Origin: Bacteroidales bacterium
Lineage (GTDB): Bacteria > Bacteroidota > Bacteroidia > Bacteroidales > WCHB1-69
Reading direction: 5' to 3'
Length of the DNA: 41,387 bases
Assembly (NCBI GenBank): GCA_024400835.1
Contig: JAKSMC010000030.1
Location: forward strand, 1 to 41,387
Numbering within the stretch: the stretch's first letter is position 1; each line of letters starts with the position of its first letter. The notes under the pieces are model-generated. The model saw nothing but the letters and a program-made list of their open reading frames with translations. It made no database searches and was not told the origin of the DNA. The position numbers and the translations under genes were made by a program. Shown here piece by piece: positions 19,301 to 25,652 of this stretch.

Positions 19301-19549
19301 ATGGAGGTCAACAACCTTGCCAATCTGCTAAACAGCAATTGGGGCTGCTACCGTATGCACGGACTGGGCAACGCCAGCTACAACACCATTGCCCTGCTCA
19401 AATATGCCGGCACTGACGAAACCGGCGCGCCCACCTACCAGCTCAACGCCAGCTCCCTTGACAGCTTCCGCGACAACAACCAATGGCTCCGCGACGTCTC
19501 CGTCACCAGCACCTGGCGCTGTATGATCGGCCTGCGACTGCTGTTCTGA
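16316..19549 (+). CDS. Oar-like TonB-dependent outer membrane receptor under FMN riboswitch control
   Basis: This protein has 1077 residues. A signal peptide (MKKLLFSITLFMLIICGASAQ) is followed by a carboxypeptidase-regulatory-like beta-sandwich (about 25-112: IVGHITSSGHAVEGV ... YTNSKGWFHIQNL). Next come a TonB plug domain (about 113-235: GRYNNILVDGASFNN, NIVTRSGDNSFRGS) and a long beta-barrel ending in Phe (GLRLLF), the usual insertion signal. The barrel includes a DMNGDGNASD loop that could bind calcium. This is the Oar/SusC-like family. No SusD-type lipoprotein follows. The 5' leader is about 245 bases and carries an FMN riboswitch, so expression should rise when FMN is low; the cargo is therefore plausibly riboflavin, FMN or a flavin-containing compound, which is inference. 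A repeat copy starts 3 bases after the stop. Confidence 0.92.
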   Translation: MKKLLFSITLFMLIICGASAQVTTSSIVGHITSSGHAVEGVMVKITHEPSGSITGSYTNSKGWFHIQNLQAGGPYSVEFSLLGYQSQIHNNITLPLGETYTLNIKLQKANMELDEVSISATGKPSFENAGGTIHVTTQELSTLPSINRSIEDVLLLSPLSGAGNTFAGTDGRYNNILVDGASFNNGYGLSSKLTPGGDNAQPFSLDAVEAVQVSIVPFDIRHSHFTGADVNIVTRSGDNSFRGSAYAFLRPKALNGHLVGDELVPNANNSFSQLYGFRLGGPLIKNKLFFFVSGEYERASLPGNEWQPSTDGIANPSRKISRTSIEDLETVHNYLMEHYGYDAGSYLNTRSLFNDNYKFLAKINWNIGQNHKVVLRYNMVRSGSDQLVNAQSAPIRAYSDRNSANAIAFSNTNYSLVDLIHSITGEWNAIFSSKVSNKLIANYSYIRSKRNSPSSLFPFVDIWQDGDQYMSFGYEPFSYGTDLVNHVAEITDNVNIFLGKHTLTAGASFNYLGYQNNYRQYGLGYYRYNSLEDFLQGNNANVFALTYPYDEDAAMFRLDFGIGAAYLQDEWRPSERFTLNYGLRLETPLYFNRLQDNAAIDALTFQDGHQMDVGSWPQSQPQLSPRIGFQWRIPKGQYTMQVRGGTGLFTGLLPFVWMNEQPSLSGMLQNMVISTQGNIPLMADYQTLLQQYPDIFPDQAAEQAPSKFCEVDKHFRLPQIWRSNLAFDLHLPKDFVLTVEALYSKDVNAVMQRNINEADPTTIFTGSDQRSSWWLTDSTSQRRLVGNYDAYLITNTRKGYKYSLSVQLSKKFSHGISAMAAYTYNISKNVTDNLGTSSSSRWKNNVAVNSLNDEELGHSAYAVPHLVLGALSWRIEEAKHLAFTISLIYRGSAQGRYSYIYANDMNGDGNASDLLYIPANANDLLFVPTSTMSTEEQQAAFWHTVEADPYLSRHKGQYAQRNGKVGPWISRLDIRILQDLFSNFGTEHRYTLQLSMEVNNLANLLNSNWGCYRMHGLGNASYNTIALLKYAGTDETGAPTYQLNASSLDSFRDNNQWLRDVSVTSTWRCMIGLRLLF

Positions 19550-19552
19550 TGA

Positions 19553-19697
19553 ATGATTTGGGCGGCCCGGCATCGCCCACACACAAATCCTACGCAATGC
19601 CGTCGCGCTTTCCGCACTAACTCGCGCTCTGTACAGACGCAAAATTTTGCGTCTCCACTATCTGCCGCGCTCGTAAATGTGCTCCAATCGCTGCCGC
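19553..19697 (+). repeat. Intergenic repeat, copy 2 (right of the TonB receptor gene)
   Basis: It shares both end blocks with 15558-15748 in the same orientation: ATGATTTGGGCGGCCCGGCA at its start and the 25-base block at 19673-19697. The hairpin after the first block is CGGCAT...ATGCCG here versus CGGCAC...GTGCCG in copy 1, a compensatory C-G to T-A change. A perfect 20-base palindrome, AGACGCAAAATTTTGCGTCT, sits at 19635-19654. Further right, GCCCC-TAAC-GGGGC forms a small hairpin at 19749-19762. No gene lies in 19550-19850. Confidence 0.8.
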
Positions 19698-19763
19698 AAC
19701 GGCCTCATCGCATTGCGCCTCCGCACATCATTCTCCTACAGATATGTAGCCCCTAACGGGGCA

Positions 19764-19798
19764 TTTAAACTTGAAACTTGAAACTTGAAACTTGAAAC
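19764..19798. repeat. TTGAAAC heptamer tandem repeat
   Basis: Four perfect TTGAAAC units occupy 19771-19798, preceded by a degenerate TTTAAAC. It abuts the terminator of the carbamoyltransferase gene. Confidence 0.85.
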
Positions 19799-19829
19799 AA
19801 AAATAGGGCAGCACCGAAGCACTGCCCTA
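19797..19829 (-). terminator. Rho-independent terminator after the ornithine carbamoyltransferase gene
   Basis: On the minus strand, TAGGGCAGTGC and GTGCTGCCCTA form a stem with a TTCG loop (19804-19829), followed by TTTTT. It begins 22 bases after the gene's stop codon. Confidence 0.9.
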
Positions 19830-19850
19830 CTCTATTATATTAAAAATGAA

Positions 19851-20852
19851 TTAGTCGCCCAAAGTAGCAACCATCACAGCCTTGATGGTGTGCATACGGT
19901 TTTCAGCTTCGTCGAATACGATGGAGTTTTCGGATTCGAAAACGTCTTCCGTAACTTCGATGCCATCCAAACCGAATTGCGCATTTACATCGCGGCCAAC
20001 CTGTGTTTCAAGGTTGTGGTATGCAGGAAGACAATGCATGAATTTGCATTTAGGATTACCTGTCATAGCCATCATTTCCTTGTTAACTTGGTAAGGTTTC
20101 AAAAGGTTGATACGTTCTTTCCATACTTCTGCAGGTTCACCCATGGAAACCCAAACGTCGGTATAAAGGAAGTCACAACCCTTAACGCCCTTCTTAACAT
20201 CGTCTGTAACGGTCAATTTAGCGCCTGTTTCCTTAGCAATCTTCTGGCAGGTCTTGATGAGTTCTTTGTCCGGTTGAAGGCCCTTAGGAGCCACGATACG
20301 GACGTCCATGCCCATCTTAACGCCACCAACCATCAAAGAGTTACCCATATTGAAACGAGCATCTCCGAGGTAAGCGTAAGTAACTTGGTTGAGCGGTTTG
20401 TCAACGTGTTCGCTCATAGTGAGGAAGTCAGCCAAAATCTGTGTCGGATGGAATTCGTTGGTCAAGCCATTCCATACAGGGACACCAGCATGTTTAGCAA
20501 GTTCTTCAACGGTGGTTTGTTTGAAACCACGATATTCAATACCGTCGAACATACGACCGAGAACGCGAGCGGTATCAGCCATAGATTCCTTAATACCGAT
20601 TTGAGAACCTGTAGGTCCGAGGTAAGTGACATGAGCACCTTGATCGTATGCAGCAACTTCGAAAGCACAACGTGTACGGGTGGAAGTCTTTTCGAAAATC
20701 AAAGCGATGTTCTTGCCTTTGAGGCGAGGTTGTTCTGTACCTGCATATTTTGCGCGTTTGAGGTCGCGAGCGAGGTCCAACATATATTGAATTTCCTTCG
20801 GAGTGAAATCCAACAATTTCAAGAAGTTTCTGTTTCTTAAATTGAATGCCAT
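19851..20852 (-). CDS. Ornithine carbamoyltransferase, probably catabolic
   Basis: This 333-residue enzyme interconverts citrulline plus phosphate with ornithine plus carbamoyl phosphate. The carbamoyl phosphate site is Ser57-Thr-Arg-Thr-Arg ([14 protein letters not shown]). The ornithine site includes the SMG motif ([13 protein letters not shown]) and the catalytic cysteine loop HCLP (His273, Cys274). Length and motifs fit the ArgF/ArcB family. Because carbamate kinase is encoded just upstream on the same strand with one small gene between, the catabolic role (citrulline breakdown) is favoured over arginine synthesis; this rests on context. A strong terminator follows. The ATG at 20852 gives the expected [17 protein letters not shown] start. 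Confidence 0.95.
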   Translation of the reverse strand: MAFNLRNRNFLKLLDFTPKEIQYMLDLARDLKRAKYAGTEQPRLKGKNIALIFEKTSTRTRCAFEVAAYDQGAHVTYLGPTGSQIGIKESMADTARVLGRMFDGIEYRGFKQTTVEELAKHAGVPVWNGLTNEFHPTQILADFLTMSEHVDKPLNQVTYAYLGDARFNMGNSLMVGGVKMGMDVRIVAPKGLQPDKELIKTCQKIAKETGAKLTVTDDVKKGVKGCDFLYTDVWVSMGEPAEVWKERINLLKPYQVNKEMMAMTGNPKCKFMHCLPAYHNLETQVGRDVNAQFGLDGIEVTEDVFESENSIVFDEAENRMHTIKAVMVATLGD

Positions 20853-20909
20853 AATAAAAAGGTTAAATTTGAAAATTAAATATTAGGTAATTGAATTTTG
20901 ATATTCGGG

Positions 20910-21146
20910 TTATTGGTTATCAGAATCGAACTCATTATCCGAGGAATCTTTGAGTCTGCGACGATAAATAAGGATCGGGACAAAAAACAGAGCAGCACAA
21001 GCAAGAGTTCCACCACCTAATACAATCATCACCTGGCTCTTCATGATAAGTCCTACAAGCAAGACTGCCGCGGACATTATAAACAGTCTTTTGAAAAAAG
21101 CCAAACAAGACTGCGCTTGAGCTAGTTTTTTAAATGTTTCATTCAT
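20910..21146 (-). CDS. Small two-helix membrane protein of unknown function
   Basis: I do not recognise this 78-residue protein. Two hydrophobic segments (about residues 22-36 and 40-60: IMSAAVLLVGLIM and VMIVLGGGTLACAALFFVPILI) predict a short hairpin in the inner membrane. A basic RRRLK stretch and an acidic, serine-rich tail follow. It lies between carbamate kinase (20 bases upstream) and ornithine carbamoyltransferase (57 bases downstream), so it is probably co-transcribed with them. A role linked to amino acid catabolism is only a guess from position. It is too small to be a normal arginine/ornithine exchanger. Confidence 0.7.
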   Translation of the reverse strand: MNETFKKLAQAQSCLAFFKRLFIMSAAVLLVGLIMKSQVMIVLGGGTLACAALFFVPILIYRRRLKDSSDNEFDSDNQ

Positions 21147-21166
21147 TGTTCAGATATTAAGCACAT

Positions 21167-22114
21167 TTATTTAGCAACGATTCTGGTACCACAACTTTCA
21201 TCTCCCAGGCGACCAGCCTCAGTGATGATGCAGGTGTGGCCCGTCTTCTCCACGAACATGATGGCAGCGCGCATTTTCGGAGCCATGGAACCTTCCGTGA
21301 ACTGGCCGTCAGCCAGATGCTTTTTAGCCTCTTCCACGGTAATCACATCCAAAGCCTTCTCATCCGGTTTGCGGAAGTTGATGTACACCTTTGGCACGTC
21401 CGTGAGGATATAAAATTCGTCAGCGTCAATCTCTACTGCGGTGATGGCCGAGGCGAGATCCTTGTCGATGACAGCTTGCACACCTTGGAGGTAGCCGTCC
21501 TTCATAGCAACAGGAATGCCGCCACCTCCCACAGTGACCACCACGACACCCATGTCAGCCAACTGGCGCACGAGTTTGATGTTCTGGATGCGGATGGGCT
21601 TCGGAGAAGCGACCACTTTGCGCCAGCCATTGCCCTTCGGGTCCTCGCGATAGATATCGCCGGTCTCAGCATGATTGGCATCAGCCTCCTCTTTCGTAAC
21701 ATACGGGCCAACCGGTTTGGTGGGGTTCTGGAACAACGGGTCGTTGCCATCCACTTCCACGTGGGTCAGCAAAGTCACGGTGTCACGGTCAATCTGTTCT
21801 TCGGCAAAAATATGGCGCATACCTTCTTCAATCAAGGCGCCAATGGAGCCTTGGGTTTCAGCCACGCAGAAGTTGAGGGGCATGGATTCCACATTGAAGG
21901 CCTCTTTGCCGGCCTTGTGCTGCAACATCACGTTGCCCACTTGCGGGCCATTGCCATGGCCGATTACCATGCGATAGCCCGACTTCAACATCGGAACTAA
22001 GCAACGACAGGTTGCGGTAACATTTTCTATCTGTTCGGCATAAGTGCCTTTTTGCTTGCTTTTCAATAATGCGTTACCACCGAATGCGATAACAGCGAGT
22101 TTGTTTTGTGTCAC
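21167..22114 (-). CDS. arcC: Carbamate kinase
   Basis: This 315-residue enzyme makes ATP from carbamoyl phosphate and ADP, the last step of arginine/citrulline fermentation. The N-terminus has the amino acid kinase signature AVIAFGGNALL. GHGNGPQVGN, the long inserted segment around GPYVTKEEADANHAETG, and VVTVGGGGIPVAM are all carbamate kinase features, as is TDVPKVYINFRKP. The start is a GTG (22112-22114); no ATG lies close by. Downstream come the small membrane gene and ornithine carbamoyltransferase. No arginine deiminase is present in the window. The M13 peptidase gene ends 64 bases upstream, and no promoter of the TAnnTTTG type is visible in that gap. Confidence 0.96.
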   Translation of the reverse strand: MTQNKLAVIAFGGNALLKSKQKGTYAEQIENVTATCRCLVPMLKSGYRMVIGHGNGPQVGNVMLQHKAGKEAFNVESMPLNFCVAETQGSIGALIEEGMRHIFAEEQIDRDTVTLLTHVEVDGNDPLFQNPTKPVGPYVTKEEADANHAETGDIYREDPKGNGWRKVVASPKPIRIQNIKLVRQLADMGVVVVTVGGGGIPVAMKDGYLQGVQAVIDKDLASAITAVEIDADEFYILTDVPKVYINFRKPDEKALDVITVEEAKKHLADGQFTEGSMAPKMRAAIMFVEKTGHTCIITEAGRLGDESCGTRIVAK

Positions 22115-22126
22115 GTTGATAATTAT

Positions 22127-22159
22127 TTAGGGTTTAGGGGTTAGGGATTAGTGATTAGA
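22127..22159. repeat. TTAGGG-like degenerate repeat upstream of arcC
   Basis: The stretch reads as drifting TTAGGG/GGTTTAG/GATTAG units. It fills the middle of the short gap between the M13 peptidase stop and the arcC start. Confidence 0.6.
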
Positions 22160-22178
22160 GGTCCGGGGGGCCTTTCCT

Positions 22179-24236
22179 TTACCAGATGCGAGCGCGTTTT
22201 TCAGGGGCAAGGTACATCGGGTCACCTTCTTTGACATTGAAGGCTTTGTAGAAAGCGTCGATATGCGGAAGTGTGCCGTTGACACGCCATTTTCCGAGGG
22301 AATGCGGATCTTCTTTCGTACGTCTGAGGATTTCTTCGGGGCGGATGTTAGCTGCCCAAACGCCAGCGTAAGCGAGGAAGAAGCGTTGTTCCGGTGTGAA
22401 GCCGTCCATGTCGCCCTTGATAGCGCCATCCTTCTGAGCTTTTTGGAAAGCGGTGAAGGAGACATTCAAGCCACCGTTGTCGGCAATGTTCTCGCCCAAG
22501 GTGAAAGTACCGTTGGCGTTGACGCCCGGGGCCACTTCGATAGCGTTGAAGTGGTCAACAAGCACCTGTGCACGTTCGTTGAAAGCGGAAGCATCTTCGG
22601 GAGTCCACCAGTCGGCGAGGTTGCCGTGGAGGTCGTAGTTACGGCCCTGATCATCAAAGCCGTGTGTCATTTCGTGTCCGATGACAACGCCGATAGCACC
22701 GTAATTGGTAGCGTCATCTGCATTCATATCGAAGAACGGGGGTTGGAGAATACCAGCCGGGAAGCAGATTTCGTTGGTGTTGGGTTCGTAATAAGCGTTG
22801 ACGGTTTGCGGCGTCATGAGCCATTCGCTCTTGTCAACGGGTTTGCCGATTTTTGCCAATTGGAATTCGCTTTCGAATCGGCGTGCACGCACGATGTTGG
22901 CATAGTAACTGTCGTTGGTGATGGTGAGTGCGCTGTAATCTCTCCATTTGTCAGGATAACCGACCTTGACGGTGAAAGCGGCGAGTTTTTCGAGAGCGGC
23001 CTTCTTGGTGACATCGGTCATCCAAGCGGAAGCCTTGATACGTTCGCCGAGAGCCCATTGGAGGTTCTTGACGAGTTGTTCCATACGGGTTTTGGCTTCA
23101 GCGGGGAAGTAAGTCTTAACGTACATCTGGCCGAGGGCTTCGCCGAGGCAGCCGTCCACAGTGTTGATAACACGTTTCCAGCGAGGGCTGTTTTCCTGCT
23201 TGCCAGAAAGCACCTTTCCGTAGAAGCTGAAATCAGCATTCACGAAATCATCGCTCAAATAGGGAGCAGCGGCATTGATGATGTTCCAAGCCATATAAGC
23301 ACGGATGACATCCATATCTGAAGTGGCAAGGATATTGCTCAAACCGGCGAAATAGTCGGGTTGACCAACGTTCACCACGTCGATATTAAGGTTGAGAGCC
23401 TTGAGGTAGGCATTAAGGTCGATGGAAGGCATCAACTTCTGAGCCTCTTTCACAGACATCTTATTGACGGTCTTATAAGGATCGCGCATCGTGGTTTTGT
23501 CCATAAAATAGTGAGCCATCATAGACTCCATAGCGAGAACGCGCTGAGCCATAGCCTGTTCCTGACCAGCAAAGCCAGCCATTTTGCTATAGCCGGACAT
23601 CTGGAACATCTGAGCCATCAGCTTGACATATTCGTCTCGGATATTCTGCTGGCCGGCTTCAAGATAATAGTCGCGGTCACCGATGCCGAGACCGGTTTGC
23701 CAAAGATATGCGATGGTCATATCGCTGTTGTCGGGGTCAGCGGCACCGAATAGGCCGAAGAAGGGGTTGAGGCCGTCGAAGGCGAGGTCTGCAAGTGCGG
23801 CAGAGAGCTGTCCGCGTTGCAGTTTAGCCATCTTATTAAGGTCGTTAGCAAGCGGTTGTGCGCCCTGTTTGTTAAGGTTCACAGTGTCCATACCGATCTT
23901 ATAGAGGTCGCCGACTTTCTGTTCCACAGTGCCGGCATCGTATTTCTTCTTGGCGAGGCCAAGTACGAGGTCTTTGAGTTGTTTCTGGTTGTTTTCAGCC
24001 AGCACGTCGAAGCTGCCGTAGCGAGCATATTCAGCGCCCAGCGGGTTGAGTTTCATCCAACCGCCGCAGGCATATTGGTAGAAGTCGGCGGAGGGTTTCA
24101 CGGAATTGTCCAAATTAGTAACGGCAACACCAGATTTGGATTTTTTTGGTTTTCCTTTAGAAGGCATAGCTTGGGAACTTGTAGAAATTAAAAAACAAAT
24201 TGCCAATGACAAAGTCAAAAAACTGAACTTTTTCAT
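22179..24236 (-). CDS. M13 family (neprilysin-like) zinc metalloendopeptidase, exported
   Basis: This protein has 685 residues from the ATG at 24236; a GTG two codons earlier is also in frame, but the ATG gives a clean signal peptide (MKKFSFLTLSLAICFLISTSSQA). The Zn-binding HEMTH motif is at His521-His525, and the third ligand lies in GENIADNGG (Glu582). NAYYEPNTNEICFPAGILQPPFF is the substrate-binding edge strand region typical of M13, and the C-terminal block ends near RIW, as expected. It probably digests peptides in the periplasm or outside the cell. A -7 box and a hairpin with a T-tract lie in its leader. It may be co-transcribed with arcC. Confidence 0.96.
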   Translation of the reverse strand: MKKFSFLTLSLAICFLISTSSQAMPSKGKPKKSKSGVAVTNLDNSVKPSADFYQYACGGWMKLNPLGAEYARYGSFDVLAENNQKQLKDLVLGLAKKKYDAGTVEQKVGDLYKIGMDTVNLNKQGAQPLANDLNKMAKLQRGQLSAALADLAFDGLNPFFGLFGAADPDNSDMTIAYLWQTGLGIGDRDYYLEAGQQNIRDEYVKLMAQMFQMSGYSKMAGFAGQEQAMAQRVLAMESMMAHYFMDKTTMRDPYKTVNKMSVKEAQKLMPSIDLNAYLKALNLNIDVVNVGQPDYFAGLSNILATSDMDVIRAYMAWNIINAAAPYLSDDFVNADFSFYGKVLSGKQENSPRWKRVINTVDGCLGEALGQMYVKTYFPAEAKTRMEQLVKNLQWALGERIKASAWMTDVTKKAALEKLAAFTVKVGYPDKWRDYSALTITNDSYYANIVRARRFESEFQLAKIGKPVDKSEWLMTPQTVNAYYEPNTNEICFPAGILQPPFFDMNADDATNYGAIGVVIGHEMTHGFDDQGRNYDLHGNLADWWTPEDASAFNERAQVLVDHFNAIEVAPGVNANGTFTLGENIADNGGLNVSFTAFQKAQKDGAIKGDMDGFTPEQRFFLAYAGVWAANIRPEEILRRTKEDPHSLGKWRVNGTLPHIDAFYKAFNVKEGDPMYLAPEKRARIW

Positions 24237-24266
24237 AAACACTTAATTGATATACAATACTTTATA

Positions 24267-24304
24267 AATAAAAAACACTCCCAATCGGGAGGGGTGCAAA
24301 TATA
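24267..24304 (-). promoter_or_regulatory. M13 peptidase promoter with a terminator-like hairpin at the transcript start
   Basis: On the minus strand TATATTTG (24297-24304) is a consensus -7 box. Immediately after it come CTCCC-GATT-GGGAG (24278-24291) and then a run of T. The predicted transcript would start within or next to this hairpin, which could stabilise the 5' end or act as an early attenuator. Confidence 0.5.
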
Positions 24305-24330
24305 CATTATTTTTTTTATAATTCGGGAGG

Positions 24331-24379
24331 GAGAAAGGGATGAAAAGATGAAGAGATGGAGAGATGAAGAGATGAAGGG
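24331..24379. repeat. GATGAAGA-type degenerate tandem repeat
   Basis: Units resembling GATGAAGA, GATGGAGA and GATGAAAA follow each other in the spacer between the M13 peptidase and the Rpn-like gene. The rest of 24305-24550 shows no gene: the in-frame ATG at 24294 reads through this repeat, and the conserved protein begins only at 24618. Confidence 0.65.
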
Positions 24380-24550
24380 CGGCCTTTTCACTTTTGCGGC
24401 CCGTTTCCGCCAAAAACTCCCAAAATCAGGCCTCAGGTGCCACTGCAACTTTTTTGTGCAGAAAATGAAAAAGAGCAAAAAAAACGGGAAAAGTATCTTC
24501 GCCGTATGTTATTTGCATGTTTTCAAACAACTAAAAATCAATATTTTACG

Positions 24551-24582
24551 CTTGACTTTTTCTTTTAAACGATATATCTTTG
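24551..24582 (+). promoter_or_regulatory. Promoter of the Rpn-like gene
   Basis: CTTG at 24551-24554 and TATCTTTG at 24575-24582 are separated by 20 bases, a good match to the Bacteroidota -33/-7 consensus. This supports the ATG at 24618 as the real start. Confidence 0.72.
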
Positions 24583-24617
24583 CGGGACTGATTCACCAAC
24601 TAAAAAGACATCTCGCT

Positions 24618-25559
24618 ATGAATATCAAGAATTTAAACAATCCGATAACGGAAAACCAGCCCAAGTACCTGAATCTGCTCACCGACTTCGGATTCAAGAA
24701 AATGTTCGGAGAGCCGAACAAGAAGTTCCTCATCGCATTCCTCAATGCCGTACTCGCGGACAGCGTCGGGACCATCGAAGACGTCGTTTATCTGAATACC
24801 GAGCAATTAGGAGAGAATCCGCAAGAGAAGAAAATGGTCTATGACATCTACTGCCTCACCGACCAGGGCCAGCACATCATCGTGGAGTTGCAGATCGGAG
24901 GGCAGCCCTACTACGGCGAGCGCGCCTTCACCTACGTCAGCCGCCTCGTCAGCCAACTGGCCGAAAAGGGCGTCAGAAAGTATGCCATACCGCCCATCTA
25001 CTCCATCAACATCCTGAACTTCAAAATGGCCGTGTTCAATGACGCAGACAGGTTCTTGTGGGAGGTCCAGATGAAAGACCAGACGAACAAAGTTTTTTTG
25101 CCGCAGGTCAAGTTCATATTTATAGAATTGTGTACCTTTGCACGCCTGTTCAAAGAGGTTGACTATCGTGATGCGCTGCACTGCTGGCTCTTCATCATCA
25201 AGAATATGGGGGACGCAAACACCCGGGAATGCCCGTTTGACGACCCCATCTACCGCGACTTCTTCGAACAGGGAGAATTAGAAAAACTCACGACTATGGA
25301 AAAGGAAGATTACGCAAAGAGCATATTTGACTACCAGGACGTCAAAGACACCATCGAGTACGAACGCGAGTGCGCCCGCGAGGAAGGCAGAGTGGAAGGA
25401 ATTGCAGAAGGAAAAGCGGAAGGGCTTGCGAAAGGAAAAGCGGAAGGGCTTGCGGAAGGTATTCGCACCACCGCTAAGAACCTGCTCTCGCTCGGACTCG
25501 ACGTTGCCACTATCGCCAAAGCAACCGGACTTCCCGAGGAAACAATCTTGGAAATCTAA
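24618..25559 (+). CDS. Rpn family recombination-promoting nuclease / PD-(D/E)XK nuclease-family transposase
   Basis: From the ATG at 24618 this protein has 313 residues. It starts with the family's typical LNLLTDFGFKKMFGEPNKKFLIAFLN. The catalytic core is VYDIYCLTDQGQHIIVELQ, with Asp and the E-x-Q pair expected of this PD-(D/E)XK branch. The middle has the usual YTLxxLxF-like region (VFLPQVKFIFIELCTF). The C-terminus is a charged helix with AEGKAEGLAKG repeats, ending in the common LSLGLDVATIAKATGLPEETI motif. Rpn proteins cut DNA and promote RecA-independent recombination; Bacteroidota genomes often carry many copies. It has its own promoter and is alone on its strand. Confidence 0.9.
   Translation: MNIKNLNNPITENQPKYLNLLTDFGFKKMFGEPNKKFLIAFLNAVLADSVGTIEDVVYLNTEQLGENPQEKKMVYDIYCLTDQGQHIIVELQIGGQPYYGERAFTYVSRLVSQLAEKGVRKYAIPPIYSINILNFKMAVFNDADRFLWEVQMKDQTNKVFLPQVKFIFIELCTFARLFKEVDYRDALHCWLFIIKNMGDANTRECPFDDPIYRDFFEQGELEKLTTMEKEDYAKSIFDYQDVKDTIEYERECAREEGRVEGIAEGKAEGLAKGKAEGLAEGIRTTAKNLLSLGLDVATIAKATGLPEETILEI
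25410..25457 (+). repeat. 24-bp tandem repeat in the Rpn-like gene
   Basis: A 24-bp unit starting GGAAAAGCGGAAGGGCTTGC occurs at 25410 and again at 25434, nearly identical. It encodes an 8-residue A/E/G/K-rich helical repeat. Changing the copy number would keep the frame. Confidence 0.85.
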
Positions 25560-25652
25560 ATTGTTTTCGGGGAGATTGCGCTTCGACTTTGCATCATCGC
25601 AAGCCGTATCTCCTCTCGCGAGAAAGATCTCAAGAAAATTTATTTATCGGAT

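Noticed and set aside
19764..19798. TTGAAAC array as an iteron-type origin
   Set aside because: Only four short units, no replication initiator gene and no AT-rich unwinding region; similar short repeats occur in other spacers.
19785..20840. 351-residue plus-strand ORF opposite ornithine carbamoyltransferase
   Set aside because: It is a shadow of the conserved carbamoyltransferase reading frame; it also runs through the terminator and the TTGAAAC repeat.
24294..24617. N-terminal extension of the Rpn-like protein from an ATG at 24294
   Set aside because: It reads through a GATGAAGA simple repeat and over a good -33/-7 promoter (24551-24582); the family's conserved start is at 24618.
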